NCBI GenBank assembly: GCA_003013855.2
Contig: ML058464.1
Span: 1,582,170 to 1,646,169, forward strand
Direction: 5' to 3'
Origin: Liriodendron chinense
Lineage: Eukaryota > Streptophyta > Magnoliopsida > Magnoliales > Magnoliaceae
DNA length: 64,000 nt
In this document: in pieces, positions 54,389 through 64,000 of the stretch
Position numbering within the stretch: position 1 is the stretch's first letter
Layout of the letters: each line of letters opens with the position of its first letter
The notes under the pieces: model-generated
Seen by the model: only the letters and a program-made list of their open reading frames with translations
Told to the model about the DNA's origin: nothing
Database searches by the model: none
Position numbers and translations under genes: made by a program

Positions 54389-56244
54389 ACAGATCATTCA
54401 GGACTGGACGAGTTGCAGGAGCAGTCCAGATCTTGCAAAATCAGCTTCAGCGACAGCAAGGAATCGATCTACCTTCGACCAAGTTCAGAGACTTGTGTCC
54501 TTTCCCAGATGCTCAAGTACCTCAAAACTTTGAGGTTCCAAAATTCAAAAGATACGACGGCAGCGGTTGTCCCACAGCACATCTCAAGGCCTTCTGTGGA
54601 GAACTGAGTGCAATCTCAGGAAATGAAGGGGCTCTTATTCGCTTGTTCCAAAAATCTCTGAAGGGCGATGCCCTAAATTGGTACACTTCGTTGGACTGCC
54701 ACCGCATCAGGACATGGGAACAACTTTCCCAGGCCTTCGTCGACAGATTCGCGTACAATCTCAACATGGCACCCAGAAGAGCCGACCTTGCGGCTCTCAG
54801 GCAAATGAGTGATGAAACACTATCCGCCTACGTAGGACGTTGGCGAGCTATGGCAGCCAGAATGCGGACACTCATCGACGAAAAAGAACAAATCTCCATG
54901 ATTGTTCATTCAACATATCCAGGCACATCCGGATATCTCATCTCGCATCCATATGCGAATTTCTCACAATTGATCCGTGCTGGAGAACAAGTCGAAGCAG
55001 GAATCCGTGCCGGGACAATCTCCCCATGGCCTCATCAAGCCACTCCAATTAAAAGAAACAGAGTGGAAGGAAGACCTATCGGGCACGGGAATGGAAACCG
55101 CAGTGGTTCTCCTCCCCGCCCAACAGAGGTAAACAACATCAACACTACTGCTCAAGGAAATCAACATGCTCCCCCACAAGGACGTCAACAGTATCAGCAG
55201 AATCAAGTTCAGCATCAGCCTCAGCGGTATCAGCCACAACCGAATCCTCAGCCACAACCACCTCGACAACAGCAGCAGTTCAGAGGAAACGGTCAATACT
55301 CATATCAAAATAGGCAAAACTACAGGGAGTTCAGGAAATTTACTCCCCTCTCTCAACCACTCAGTCAAGTCATGGCTACGCTGGTGCAGAAGCAGTTACT
55401 TACTCTAATGGCACCTCGGCCTCCGCCTCATCCTCTGCCACCGAACTACCGAGAAAATGAGTACTGTGCCTACCATCAAGGACGTGGCCATGCCACTGAT
55501 CGATACTATACTTTGAAGAATGCTATACAAGACCTAATTGATGACCGCAAGATCGTCATCTCGGTCCCTGGAACTTCTCCAGCAGCTTCCACCAACATCA
55601 TTCAGAATCCTCTGCCTCAACATCCGACGGACCCCAGTTCGTCTCGTGGCCATGCAGTCAATAGTATAGAAGAAGGGGACCATCTCGATCGCTTCTTCTC
55701 CTCTATCCAATCCATTCATGCCTACACTTATGGGCCAACAAATCCTCCTCCGATCATGCAAGGGGCAAGTTCCTTCCCTCCTTCAGTCTCTGAGCCAGTA
55801 GTACTCGAAGGAGCACTTCCATATGATGTACCAGTTGTGCAAGGGGCACCTTACAACCATTCATGCTGGGAACCAGTTGTCCTGGAAGGAGCACAATCAT
55901 ACATCGAGCCCACATACGAACCTGTCATCTTGCAAGGGGCAACCCCAATTCAAGAACAATCCAATCCACGAGGGAAGGATTATACACATCAGCAGCAAGA
56001 ACCCATTGTTTTAGAAGGAGCTCCTCCAGTTGAGCCAGTCATATTGCAAGGGGCAAACCCTAGAGGCGTGTCAATCACACTACGGCAGCTGGGACGAACA
56101 GAGAAACCCCCTGCCATATCAAGAGGACCAGTATTCATTCCATGGGAGCCTCTGCTCCAGGAACAGTCAAGCCAGGACCACGACCTTATGTGGTCTACGA
56201 AGATAAGCCTCGATATTACCCCTTCAGCACAGGCAACAATGTAG
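54385..56244 (+). pseudogene. gypsy gag
   Basis: Large open frame (619 residues, no ATG at its start because it is entered by frameshift). Gag core: VPKFKRYDGSGCPTAHLKAF, LKGDALNWYTSL, WEQLSQAFVDRFAYNLNMAP and LSAYVGRWRAMAARM, the typical Retrotrans_gag blocks of the Tat lineage. A Gln/Pro-rich stretch follows (about residues 255-320), then EYCAYHQGRGHATDRYYTLK, a zinc-knuckle-like block in which one expected Cys seems replaced by Tyr. The C-terminal 160 residues carry repeated EPV(V/I)L(E/Q)GA motifs. Overlaps the next ORF, where the same motif continues in another frame. Confidence 0.85.
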
Positions 56245-56334
56245 TTCTCAAGGCAAAAGCTCCATACGAGGAAGATTTGGTACCCACATCAGCACCATTG
56301 CAAGAGCCGGTGGTCCTAGAAGGCAGGGGTGAGG
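55750..56334 (+). repeat. array of EPVVLEGA protein motifs across the gag/pol junction
   Basis: Motif copies: PPIMQGA (about 55750), EPVVLEGA (55793), VPVVQGA (55830), EPVVLEGA (55868), EPVILQGA (55919), EPIVLEGA (55998), EPVILQGA (56032) in the gag frame, and EPVVLEG (about 56308) in the pol frame. Spacing is irregular (about 25-75 bp). Its presence in both frames shows gag and pol were once continuous. Confidence 0.8.
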
Positions 56335-58682
56335 AAAATTATAAAGAGGTCCCATGGCATTATCCAGAATGTGCGGAAGTAGGGAATATGAATCCCAATG
56401 GGCGTTGCATCCGAAGAGATAATCAAAATAGAGGAGATCACAAAGGCGCTCTCTCAGGCCTCGGCAACAAAAATGAAGCCGCATACGATGTGGCGACTCA
56501 GCTCAAGTCAATCCCTGCTCAAATCTCAGTATGGGAGCTACTCTGCACATCTCGCATACACCGAGAAATGTTTGCCAAAACCTTGAACGATGCTCACGTC
56601 TCCTCCGATACGGCACCAGAGATGATAGCATTGATGATTGGACAGCTCCTAGCTCCACGTGCCATCACCTTCACCGGTAATGAGTTACCACCAGAAGGAC
56701 ACGATCATAGGCGATCCCTCAACATAGCCTTACGATACAAAGACCTCTGCGTTCCACTGGTCCTTATCGATAATGGCTCAAGCTTAAACGTCTGCCCGCT
56801 CAAGACCGCGGAACGTCTGGGAATTAGTCCTTCTTCATTCCGACCCAGCACCATATGTGTCAGAGCATTTGACAACACCCGCCGATCGGTGGAAGGGGAA
56901 GTCGACATAAAGGTACAGATAGGCCCGGAAGTCTCCATCATCACATTCCAAATTCTGGATATATCAGCCTCTTTCAACATGTTGCTCGGACGACCTTGGC
57001 TGCACAAGGTTGGAGCTGTGCCATCAACCCTGCATCAACGAGTGAAGTATATCTGTGGAAATCAAGTGATCTCTATCCATGCAGAGAAGGAGCTCATCAT
57101 TCCTTCCAATGCTGCTGCCACTGAACCAGACATCCCGGTCATCGATATCCAGCACTCTGAAGAAGACATCCTGTTTCACAGTTTCGAATTCGAGACTGTG
57201 AACTCTATCGCCAATCCAGAACCAATAAGGGTGGACCGTGTCTTTTCTCCGGCAGAGCGTCTGAGCCTCAAATACCGAATGAAGAATCACTTCAAGTCCA
57301 GAAAGGTACCGCTGGTATATAACCAACGCAAATGGGGACTCGGATACAGGGCAACCTTCATGGACAAAAGGAGGAAGAAATTTTGGTGCTCACCCATTCA
57401 ATTCGTCAAGCCAGGAGAACCTTGCAAAGATCCAGGAGGGAATCAACCGACTGCATTACACAAAGGCCTCCCGATGAGCCTAGTTTGGGCCACGTGGCCC
57501 CCCATTCGATGGGATCAGATTCTCGAACCATTTAAGCCTCCAGAAGAAGAAGAAGATGAAGAAGGAAGTCAAATACAGCAGCTTCAGGATCAAGTTACTC
57601 TGACACCTGCTCCCAACCAGGGGCACAACTTGCCCATCTTAACATCAATCAGCAAGGGACATGACTCACCCATCTCTGCAGAATCAACATCAACAATCAC
57701 CAGCCAGGGGCAGAAGCAGCCCATCCATTGGACCAAGAAAGGGAAGTGGCCAGCCCTAGATTGGTCTGATGTCCAGATTCCAAACTTGTGTCTAGCCGTG
57801 GAACCAGACGAACTGGAATGCGAAGTAAGTGACTCGGGAGGGACTGAGTGCGACTCAGATCTCGAACCCGACCAGCGAGAAGTCATGGTCATTGGGCCAG
57901 ACCATGATTCTTCGCCCAAAGCATCAACCCCCACCTCTTCAGGGGAGGAATTGTGGGGTCTTAAATGGTCATCCGTTCCCCTAACTTTTGAATCAGCCAA
58001 AGAGCCATCTGAGGGCTCTGGCTTCAAAAAAAAACACCTGTTTAAGCAGCGACCGGAACATTGGACAAGTTGGGCTCAATCATGGTCTGCAATGCCCACT
58101 TGTTCAAAGTCCCATGAATTTCAAAAACCCAAAAAAATTAAAAACTTTCAAAAGCCAAAAACATCTAGCATTTCAATTTCAGAAAAATCTCAAAAACCAA
58201 AAAAAAATTCTTTTCCTGCATTAAGTAGTGTGCCAAGTTCGTCTAAAGAGTCACATGAGTTTGAAGTCGAATCATATGATTTTGACATCGAATTAGACTT
58301 CGAGCTCATGGGTCTGGATGAAGCTCAGGATGAGGAAGATGATGATCCAGCTCCCGAACTAGAGGATCTCCTCAAAAAGTTCGAATCTAAAGCCAATGTT
58401 GTAGCCGATGATTTCGAGATAGTAAACTTGGGGACACCTGAGATCCCTAGGGAAGTACGCATTGGAAAATCGTTGCCACCTGAGATGAAACAGAAAATGA
58501 TAGAGTTCCTAGCTCCAAGATTGTCCAACTTCGCGTTCTCACATGAAGACATGTCGAGGCTCGATGAAGAGCTCGTTGTACATCATCTGCCAACCAAGGC
58601 AGATATGAAGCCAGTGAAGCAGAAACTTCGAAGAATGAAGCCAGAATGGGCTCTGAAAGTCAAAGAAGAAGTCATCAAGTAG
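56142..58682 (+). pseudogene. gypsy protease and linker, to start of RT
   Basis: 846 residues up to TAG 58680-58682. Protease around residues 195-310: VPLVLIDNGSSLNVCP with the catalytic Asp at residue 210 (56769-56771), RAFDNTRRSVEGEVDI and FNMLLGRPWLHKVGA. DNGSS replaces DSG/DTG, which is common in this lineage. A ~300-residue linker follows, rich in Glu/Ser/Pro, with WGLGYRATF near residue 400. The final part, PREVRIGKSLPPEMKQKMIE and HEDMSRLDEELVVHHL, is the RT-proximal domain. The TAG replaces a Gln in the usual EVIK-Q-YNAGFL. Confidence 0.88.
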
Positions 58683-59429
58683 TACAATGCGGGATTCTTG
58701 GTAGTCTCCAACTACCCTTAATGGCTCGCCAACATCATACCAGTACCAAAGAAGGACGGCAAGGTTCGAATGTGCATCGACTTCCGAGATCTCAACAAGG
58801 CCAGTCCCAAAGACGACTTCCCTTTGCCACACATCGACACTCTGGTCGACAATACTGCTGGATACAAGGTCTTTTCATTCATGGACGGGTTCTCAGGTTA
58901 CAATCAGATCAAGATGGCCGTTGAAGATCGCGAGAAGACATCATTCATCACTCCCTGGGGAACCTTCTGTTACAGGGTGATGCCGTTCGGTCTGAAGAAT
59001 GCAGGAGCAACATATCAGCGAGCAATGACAGCACTCTTCCACGACATGATGAACAAAGAGCTTGAAGTATATGTGGACGACATGATCATCAAATCTCGCA
59101 CAATTGAAGGACACTTTGAAGATCTGAAGAAGTTATTCAACAGATTAGAGAAGTACAAGCTCCGCCTCAACCCTCAGAAATGTGTTTTCGGTGCAATGGG
59201 AGGAAAGCTCATCGGCTTTATGGTGAGCGAGGATGGCATCAGGGTCAACGAGACCAAAACCAGAGCAATCATCGAGATGCCCCCTCCTAAAACAGAGAAA
59301 GAAATTCGTGGCTTCCTCGGCAGAATTCAATACATCAGTCGCTTCATCGCACAGCTCACACCTATTTGTGAGCCCATTTTCAAGCTCCTTCGGAAGAACG
59401 TTCTAAAAGAATGGAATGATGATTGCTAA
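58683..59429 (+). pseudogene. gypsy reverse transcriptase
   Basis: Same frame as the protease. After the TAG comes YNAGFLVVSNYP, another stop (TAA 58719-58721), then WLANIIPVPKKDGKVRMCID, FRDLNKASPKDDFPLPHID, FSFMDGFSGYNQIKM, TPWGTFCYRVMPFGLKNAG and the catalytic YVDD (59070-59081). The thumb region RLNPQKCVFGA and GFLGRIQYISRFI follow. Ends at TAA 59427-59429. All polymerase motifs are intact; only the nonsense codons disable it. Confidence 0.92.
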
Positions 59430-61697
59430 GTCACCTTCGACCGCATCAAGAAATATCTCATGAATCCTCCAGTCCTAGTGCCGCCCACTCCTGGACGACC
59501 ACTATTGTTATACATCTCGGTAGCAGCAGAAGCCATTGGCTGTGTCCTCGGCCAACACGACAAGACCGGGAAGAAGGAACAAGCAATATACTATTTGAGC
59601 CGAAAGTTCACCGACTACGAGACCAGGTATTCCCCGATCGAGAAGACTTGCCTCGCCCTAGTCTGGGCAACTCAGCGACTCCGTCAATACATGATTGCAT
59701 TCCCTATTCTCCTCCTCGCTCGCATGGATCCGCTCAAGTACCTGTTCGAGAAACCGACACTCACTGGGAGAATAGCTAAATGGCAGCTACTCCTGTCCGA
59801 GTTCGACATCACCTATGTCACTCAAAAGGCAATCAAGGGGCAGGCCCTCGCCGATCATCTTGCCGCTCACTCTCTCTTGGACTATCAGCCGCTAAAGACG
59901 TTCTTTCCTGATGAAGATCTCTTGCTTGTCGAAGGTGAAGAAAAGAAGAAGAAAGGTGAGTGGACGTTATTCTTCGAGGGCGCAGCAAATTCTAAAGGGA
60001 GTGGTATTGGAGCAATCCTCTACTCTCCAGAAGATGTCCCTATTCCTATCTCAAGGCGCATAACATTCGAGTGCACCAACAACATGGCAGAGTACGAAGC
60101 ATGCATCGCTGGCTTAAGGGAAGCCATAATCTTGGGCGTCAAGAAGCTGCGAGTATTTGGAGACTCACAGCTTATCATAAATCAGACCAATGGCGAATGG
60201 AAAACTAAAGACGAGAAGTTGATACCATATCGTGTGTATCTTGACACTCTGATCGAGGAGTTCAAAGAAGTCACCTTCTCATACATGCCCAGAACCAAGA
60301 ACCAGTTTGCAGATGCTCTCGCCACACTGGCATCAATGCTCGAGATCCCAAAAGGAGCTTCAGAATGGGAGCTCACAGTCGAAATTCAAGAAGAACCTGC
60401 TTTTTGCCTGCAAATAGAAGAAGCCGAAGCTGTCCCTAACAAACCCTGGTATGCCAACATCAAGCAATATCTCGAAACCCAGGAGTATCCAGAGTCAGCA
60501 ACAGCAACAGATCGCCGAACCATTCAGCGTTTGGCCGGCCAGTTCACCATCAGTGGCGAAGTTCTTTACAAGCGATCCTACAATCACATCCTCCTTCGAT
60601 GCGTCGATGAAACAAAAGCTGCAAAGATCATGGGAGAAATACACGAAGGAATCTGTGGCCCACACATGAATGGGCACATGATGGCAAAGAAGATTCTACG
60701 ACTCGGCTACTATTGGCTCACTATGGAGACAGACTGTTGCCAGCACGTCAGAAAATGCTTCAAGTGTCAGGAGCATGCAAATCAAATACATGCCCCATCA
60801 TCAGAGTTATACAACCTGACCACCCCCTGGCCCTTCTCCATGTGGGGGCTCGACATCATCGGCAAGATCAGTCCCAAAGCATCAAACGGTCATGAGTACA
60901 TACTTGTGGCAGTCGACTACTTCACCAAGTGGGTAGAGGCAGCCTCCTACACCACGATTGCAGCATCTCAGGTGATCAAATTCATGAAGAACAACATCAT
61001 ATGCCGGTATGGAATCCCCAATGCTATCATCACAGATAATGGGACCCCGTTTGTCAACAAGAAGGTGGATGACTTCCTCAGCAAGTTCAAGATCCAACGT
61101 CATCGATCAAGCCCCTACCGTCCCCAGATGAATGGTGGGGTAGAAGCCGCAAACAAGACAATCGTCAAGATACTCGAGAAGATGGTCGTGACCTATCGAG
61201 ATTGGTCAGATATGCTCCCATATGCACTTTGGGTCTATCGAACATCTGTACGATCTGCTACGGGCGTTACTCCTTTCGAGCTTACCTATGGAATGGAGGC
61301 AGTTTTGCCAGTCGAGGTGGAAATACCATCACTACGAGTGTTACTCGAAAGCGGAATTGAAGAAGGAGAATGGCAACGGGCCAGATTTGATCAGTTGCAG
61401 CTAGCAGATGAAAAGCGCATGCGTGCAATAAGTCATTCACAGTGCTATCAGAAAAGGATTGCTCGGGCTTACAACAAGAGAGTCCGAAAAAGAAGTTTCA
61501 AGGTAGGCGACATGGTCATGAAAAAGATTCTACCGTCGCACCTTCCGGATCCCAGAGGAAAGTTTAAACCCTCGTGGGACGGACCACTGATCATCAGAGA
61601 AGTACTTCCCGGAGGCGCCCTCAGACTCACCAGCATGAGAGGGGTGGATCTTCCTGAGCCAACCAACGCCGACAACGTGAAGATCTTTCATGGGTAA
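59430..61697 (+). pseudogene. gypsy RNase H, second RNase H and integrase
   Basis: Third in-frame part of pol (open from 59430; first ATG 59460). RNase H 1: LLLYISVAAEAIGCVLGQ, YYLSRKFTDYETRYSPIEKT and KWQLLLSEFDITYV. RNase H 2 (archaeal-type): WTLFFEGAANSKGSGIGAIL, NNMAEYEACIAGL, VFGDSQLIINQ, QFADALATLA; the first catalytic Asp (usual F-D-GA) is Glu here (59976-59978). Integrase: HHCC finger with GPHMNGHMMAKK and C..C in CFKCQEH; catalytic D (60852), D (61035), E (61143), giving 35 residues between the last two, DD(35)E. C-terminus has FKVGDMVMKKI, and ends at ADNVKIFHG. Confidence 0.92.
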
Positions 61698-62830
61698 GTC
61701 ATTCTGACCTTATCAAGAGTTACTTTAATAGAGCTGAAGTCAAGAGGTCAAAGCTAAGACCTCTGAGAAATCATTTTCGTCCACCAACAAGTGTTTCAAA
61801 TAAGAGGATTCAAAAAGAGAAAAATACAAAAAAGGGGGGATTCAAAAGGAAAAGACAAAAAAAAGAGAGAGAGAGAAAAAGAATATAAAAGAAAAAAAAA
61901 GAAAAGAGAAAGAAAAAGGGAAGCCAAAGCAAGGCACCCAAGAAAAAAAATCAGTCCAAGAAGATACACAGTCATCCATCCATTCATCTCAGAGGGATCT
62001 TTAGCAAAGACCGACAACTCTATCATCGTAACTTAGGATAAGGGCTGAAAGACTGCCATCGGCCGGCAACAACGGATTCCCGACCTCTAGCCGCCGCAGT
62101 TATCCAGAGATCCAAATAAATAAATAAAGAGAAAAAAATGTGTGCCTAAACAAAGAGGGCGGAGTGAAAACCCGAAAGGGCGCTCCGAGTAAAAACAGTG
62201 GGCATACAGCGGACTTGGTGAAAACCCGAAAGGGCGCCGAGGGTAAAAACAGCATAGCTGCCAAGGGGCAGGCAAGATCAAACACCTGGGACGTGGTGAA
62301 AACCCGAAAGGGCGCTACAGGCAAAAATGACAGGAAAAGGCCGGCTATGGTGAAAACTCGAAAGAGCACTGTAGGCAAAAATGGCTCAAATGGAAAAAGA
62401 AAAAAAAATAAAAGTGCAAGTATTAGGAAATCAGACAATTCAGGTCGGTTCGAGCAGTTACAGTTCAAGAACAAGAAGAAGTGCAGTCAGGAGCGAAGAA
62501 TTCTGTAAAATCTGACAATCTCAAGAGGCAATAGTTTCCATTGCCTACACCTCTAGGGAACCAAAGGAGCACTCAAGTTAAATCTCGAAACATCGGTCAA
62601 AGCATGGGCCAAGCCCTAGTTCTGATTCCTATATCCCGACACAAAATCCAGACACTCACTCACAAGACAACTCATGGCACAGTAGATTTTCAAAAAGTTT
62701 TCTTCTTTTTTCACTAAATGCATCATATTTCTTTTACACATATCATGTCAGCTTTTTCAAAAAAATACAAAAAAATATATGCATCATCATCAATCATATA
62801 TGCAAAAAGGAATGTGCAGGTGGCTAACAC
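61698..62830 (+). other. gypsy 3' region: purine-rich tract and AAAACCCGAAAGGGCG repeats
   Basis: 61800-61930 is almost pure purine. From 62165 to 62390 the unit GTGAAAACCCGAAAGGGCGC followed by GGTAAAAA occurs four times (near 62165, 62218, 62296, 62350) at 50-80 bp spacing; it is a recurring feature of the 3' part of Tat-type elements. Reading frames across it (VKTRKGA...GKN repeats) are by-products. Confidence 0.7.
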
Positions 62831-62832
62831 AA

Positions 62833-64000
62833 TCAATCTCTACCCTCCTCCTCGGCCACATCAGGTAAGTCCTCTGACTCATAAAAAGATAGCCTCTCTC
62901 TCAACCTGCTCACCTCCATACGCAGGTAATGCGCCTCATCACGCTGAAAGGTACGGATCGCTGTCTCCTCATCAGACAATCTCTGATCGGCAGCCAATCT
63001 CCTCGACATCATCTCACAATGATAATGAAGTGCAGAGATCTCAGACAGCAGATGGCCATGAGTGGCCAAAAGGAAGCAAGGATCAATGAAAGGGCGCTCC
63101 TCAAAAGGTTCATATGAACCAGATGAAGAGCCAGCATCTCCAAGGATATCCTGCTCATCCTCATCAACAGTCTGATGCAGCAAGGGATACGTCGATACAA
63201 AGACTGCTCAGCAACCCAGTACTGATATGAGGCAGTCGCCATCGGAAAAGTCCGCAGCTCAAAACCCAACAAATCAGCAGTCAAGTAACTCGCCCAAGAA
63301 CAATCAATCCGGGTCCTGAAGTCAGAGGATCTAGAGGGAAGTGCTCGACGCCCGATACCCGTGAAAGCGAAAAGAGGAACATCCTGCTCATACCCAAACT
63401 GCCGCAGGAACCGGATGGGATGGTAAGAAAAGTAGGATCGAAAGCCTACCAACATCAGAGGATAGCGGTGTGCATCACAAAGCACGGGAGGAAGTGAAAG
63501 CCAAGATGACTCCCAACGAACGTTCCAGTCACGAAGTTCAGCGAACATCCTGCGATACAAGGGCTCGCTCATCCTAACTATATGAGGAAGAAACTCCATG
63601 ATGTGTCGCATAAGGTCTGGGCAACGAGTGTCAGGAAAAGATACAGGAACGGTCAACGAAAGACGCTCCCATAGCTAGACTTGATCACAAAAAAGGAAAA
63701 GAAGTTCAGCTAAAGCAAAGCAATTCCTAGCAAAGCAAGAAGAAAAAGGAAGCAGAAAAGATACCTGAAGAAAGGCACAACAGCCGCGAAGGATACGAGT
63801 GCGGCCCAGAGCGCAGTCAGTCAGCCCATTGAACAGCTCGGCCAAGGTAAGGGAAATGATCCCCTGCCGACGGATAGCTCGGCTCATCACCTCAAAAAGC
63901 AGAGGAGTCTGGGACCTGCGCCATCCCGAGAACAACACCTCAGCAATCAAGCAGAACATCAGTGCGTTCCGAGCAAAGGTAGAATCGGCCACACTCCAAG
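62833..64000 (-). pseudogene. antisense extra ORF of the gypsy element, plant-mobile-domain/DUF7745-like
   Basis: Reads leftwards against gag-pol. Exon (5' end off-window) 64000-63765: WSVADSTFARNALMFCL, IISLTLAELFNGLTDC and LRGCCAFLQ. It ends CAG|GTATCT; a 90-bp intron (63764-63675) ends GTCTAG; the next exon (from 63674) continues in frame: LWERLSLTVPVSFPDTRCPD, EPLYRRMFAEL, LMLVGFRSYFSYHPIRFLRQ, FGYEQDVPLFAF. Near 63190 a one-base shift moves to the frame ending at 62833, which has an acidic stretch and then a coiled-coil-like tail (MSRRLAADQRLSDEE). The pattern (ALxLCLI, LAE...L..C, RG...LLQ.W) resembles plant mobile domain/DUF7745 proteins that ride in plant retrotransposons; function unknown. 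The identification is by motif resemblance only. Confidence 0.65.
63675..63764 (-). other. predicted intron in the antisense ORF
   Basis: On the minus strand, donor CAG|GTATCT and acceptor GTCTAG|CTATGG. Removing 90 bp joins FLQ to LWERL in frame. T-rich and without a long open frame, as expected of a plant intron. Confidence 0.6.

Larger units (their letters stand above)
51564..64000 (+). mobile_element. Ty3/gypsy retrotransposon, Tat/Ogre type (3' end outside window)
   Basis: LTR, tRNA-Arg-type primer site, gag, protease, RT, RNase H, a second (archaeal-type) RNase H, integrase, then a long 3' region with a reverse-strand ORF. Integrase after RNase H defines Ty3/gypsy; the second RNase H and an extra ORF between pol and the 3' LTR are hallmarks of the Tat lineage. 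Target duplication copy GAATC precedes it (51559-51563); copy A has GAATC at 38353-38357 in an unbroken site. Three pol nonsense codons and gag frameshifts make it defective. Confidence 0.92.

Noticed and set aside
61791..62508. Lys/Arg-rich and VKTRKGA-repeat frames after gypsy integrase
   Set aside because: Produced by a purine tract and by the AAAACCCGAAAGGGCG repeats typical of the non-coding 3' part of such elements.

Overview
This is nuclear DNA from a plant, most likely a flowering plant with a large, repeat-rich genome. It carries one dirigent gene, plant-type Ty1/copia and Ty3/gypsy retrotransposons with tRNA-primed primer-binding sites, hAT- and Tourist-like miniature elements, and many copies of a palindromic repeat full of motifs such as GTGGACCACACC, ATGAGCCCAAAA and CCGTCCATCC. 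I associate that repeat with woody magnoliids (Magnoliaceae/Lauraceae type), but this is recollection, not proof. There is no bacterial, organellar, rRNA, tRNA or CRISPR sequence that I can support.

Layout. 1-952: end of an old LTR. 955-5280: palindromic (foldback) repeats and a LINE 3' end. 5292-5996: a compact single-exon dirigent gene with TATA box and poly(A) signal, squeezed between two foldback copies; it is the only host gene I can support. 6035-9694: foldback, two hAT-type miniature elements, small tandem repeats, AT-rich DNA and CT/GA/G tracts. 9695-17315: a nearly complete Ty1/copia element on the minus strand (467-bp LTRs, TSD GTTAG) with broken gag-pol. 17346-21875: tandem duplications, an LTR-element remnant and more foldbacks. 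22173-38357 and 45555-51563: two diverged copies of one segment in the same orientation, each opened by different transposon insertions. Copy A holds a foldback (with a ~9-bp TSD), a hAT element, a solo-LTR-like insertion that itself contains a gag-only copia element, and a second decayed copia element, which in turn holds a Tourist-like element containing a foldback. Copy B holds a Tourist-like element, a minus-strand gag-only copia relative, and at its end a large Ty3/gypsy element. 38385-45080: foldbacks, one hAT element and unremarkable DNA.

51564-64000 is a Ty3/gypsy element of the Tat/Ogre type: a 1.55-kb LTR, a TGGCGACTCC... primer site, gag, protease, RT, two RNase H domains, integrase, and then a reverse-strand, intron-containing ORF that runs off the window. 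Its pol reading frame is interrupted by three nonsense codons and its gag by frameshifts, so it looks non-autonomous.

The most informative results are the reciprocal 'filled site / empty site' comparisons between the two duplicated segments, which give target sites and relative order for at least six insertions, and the antisense spliced ORF in the gypsy element. All coordinates of repeats without visible terminal duplications are approximate and were judged by eye.
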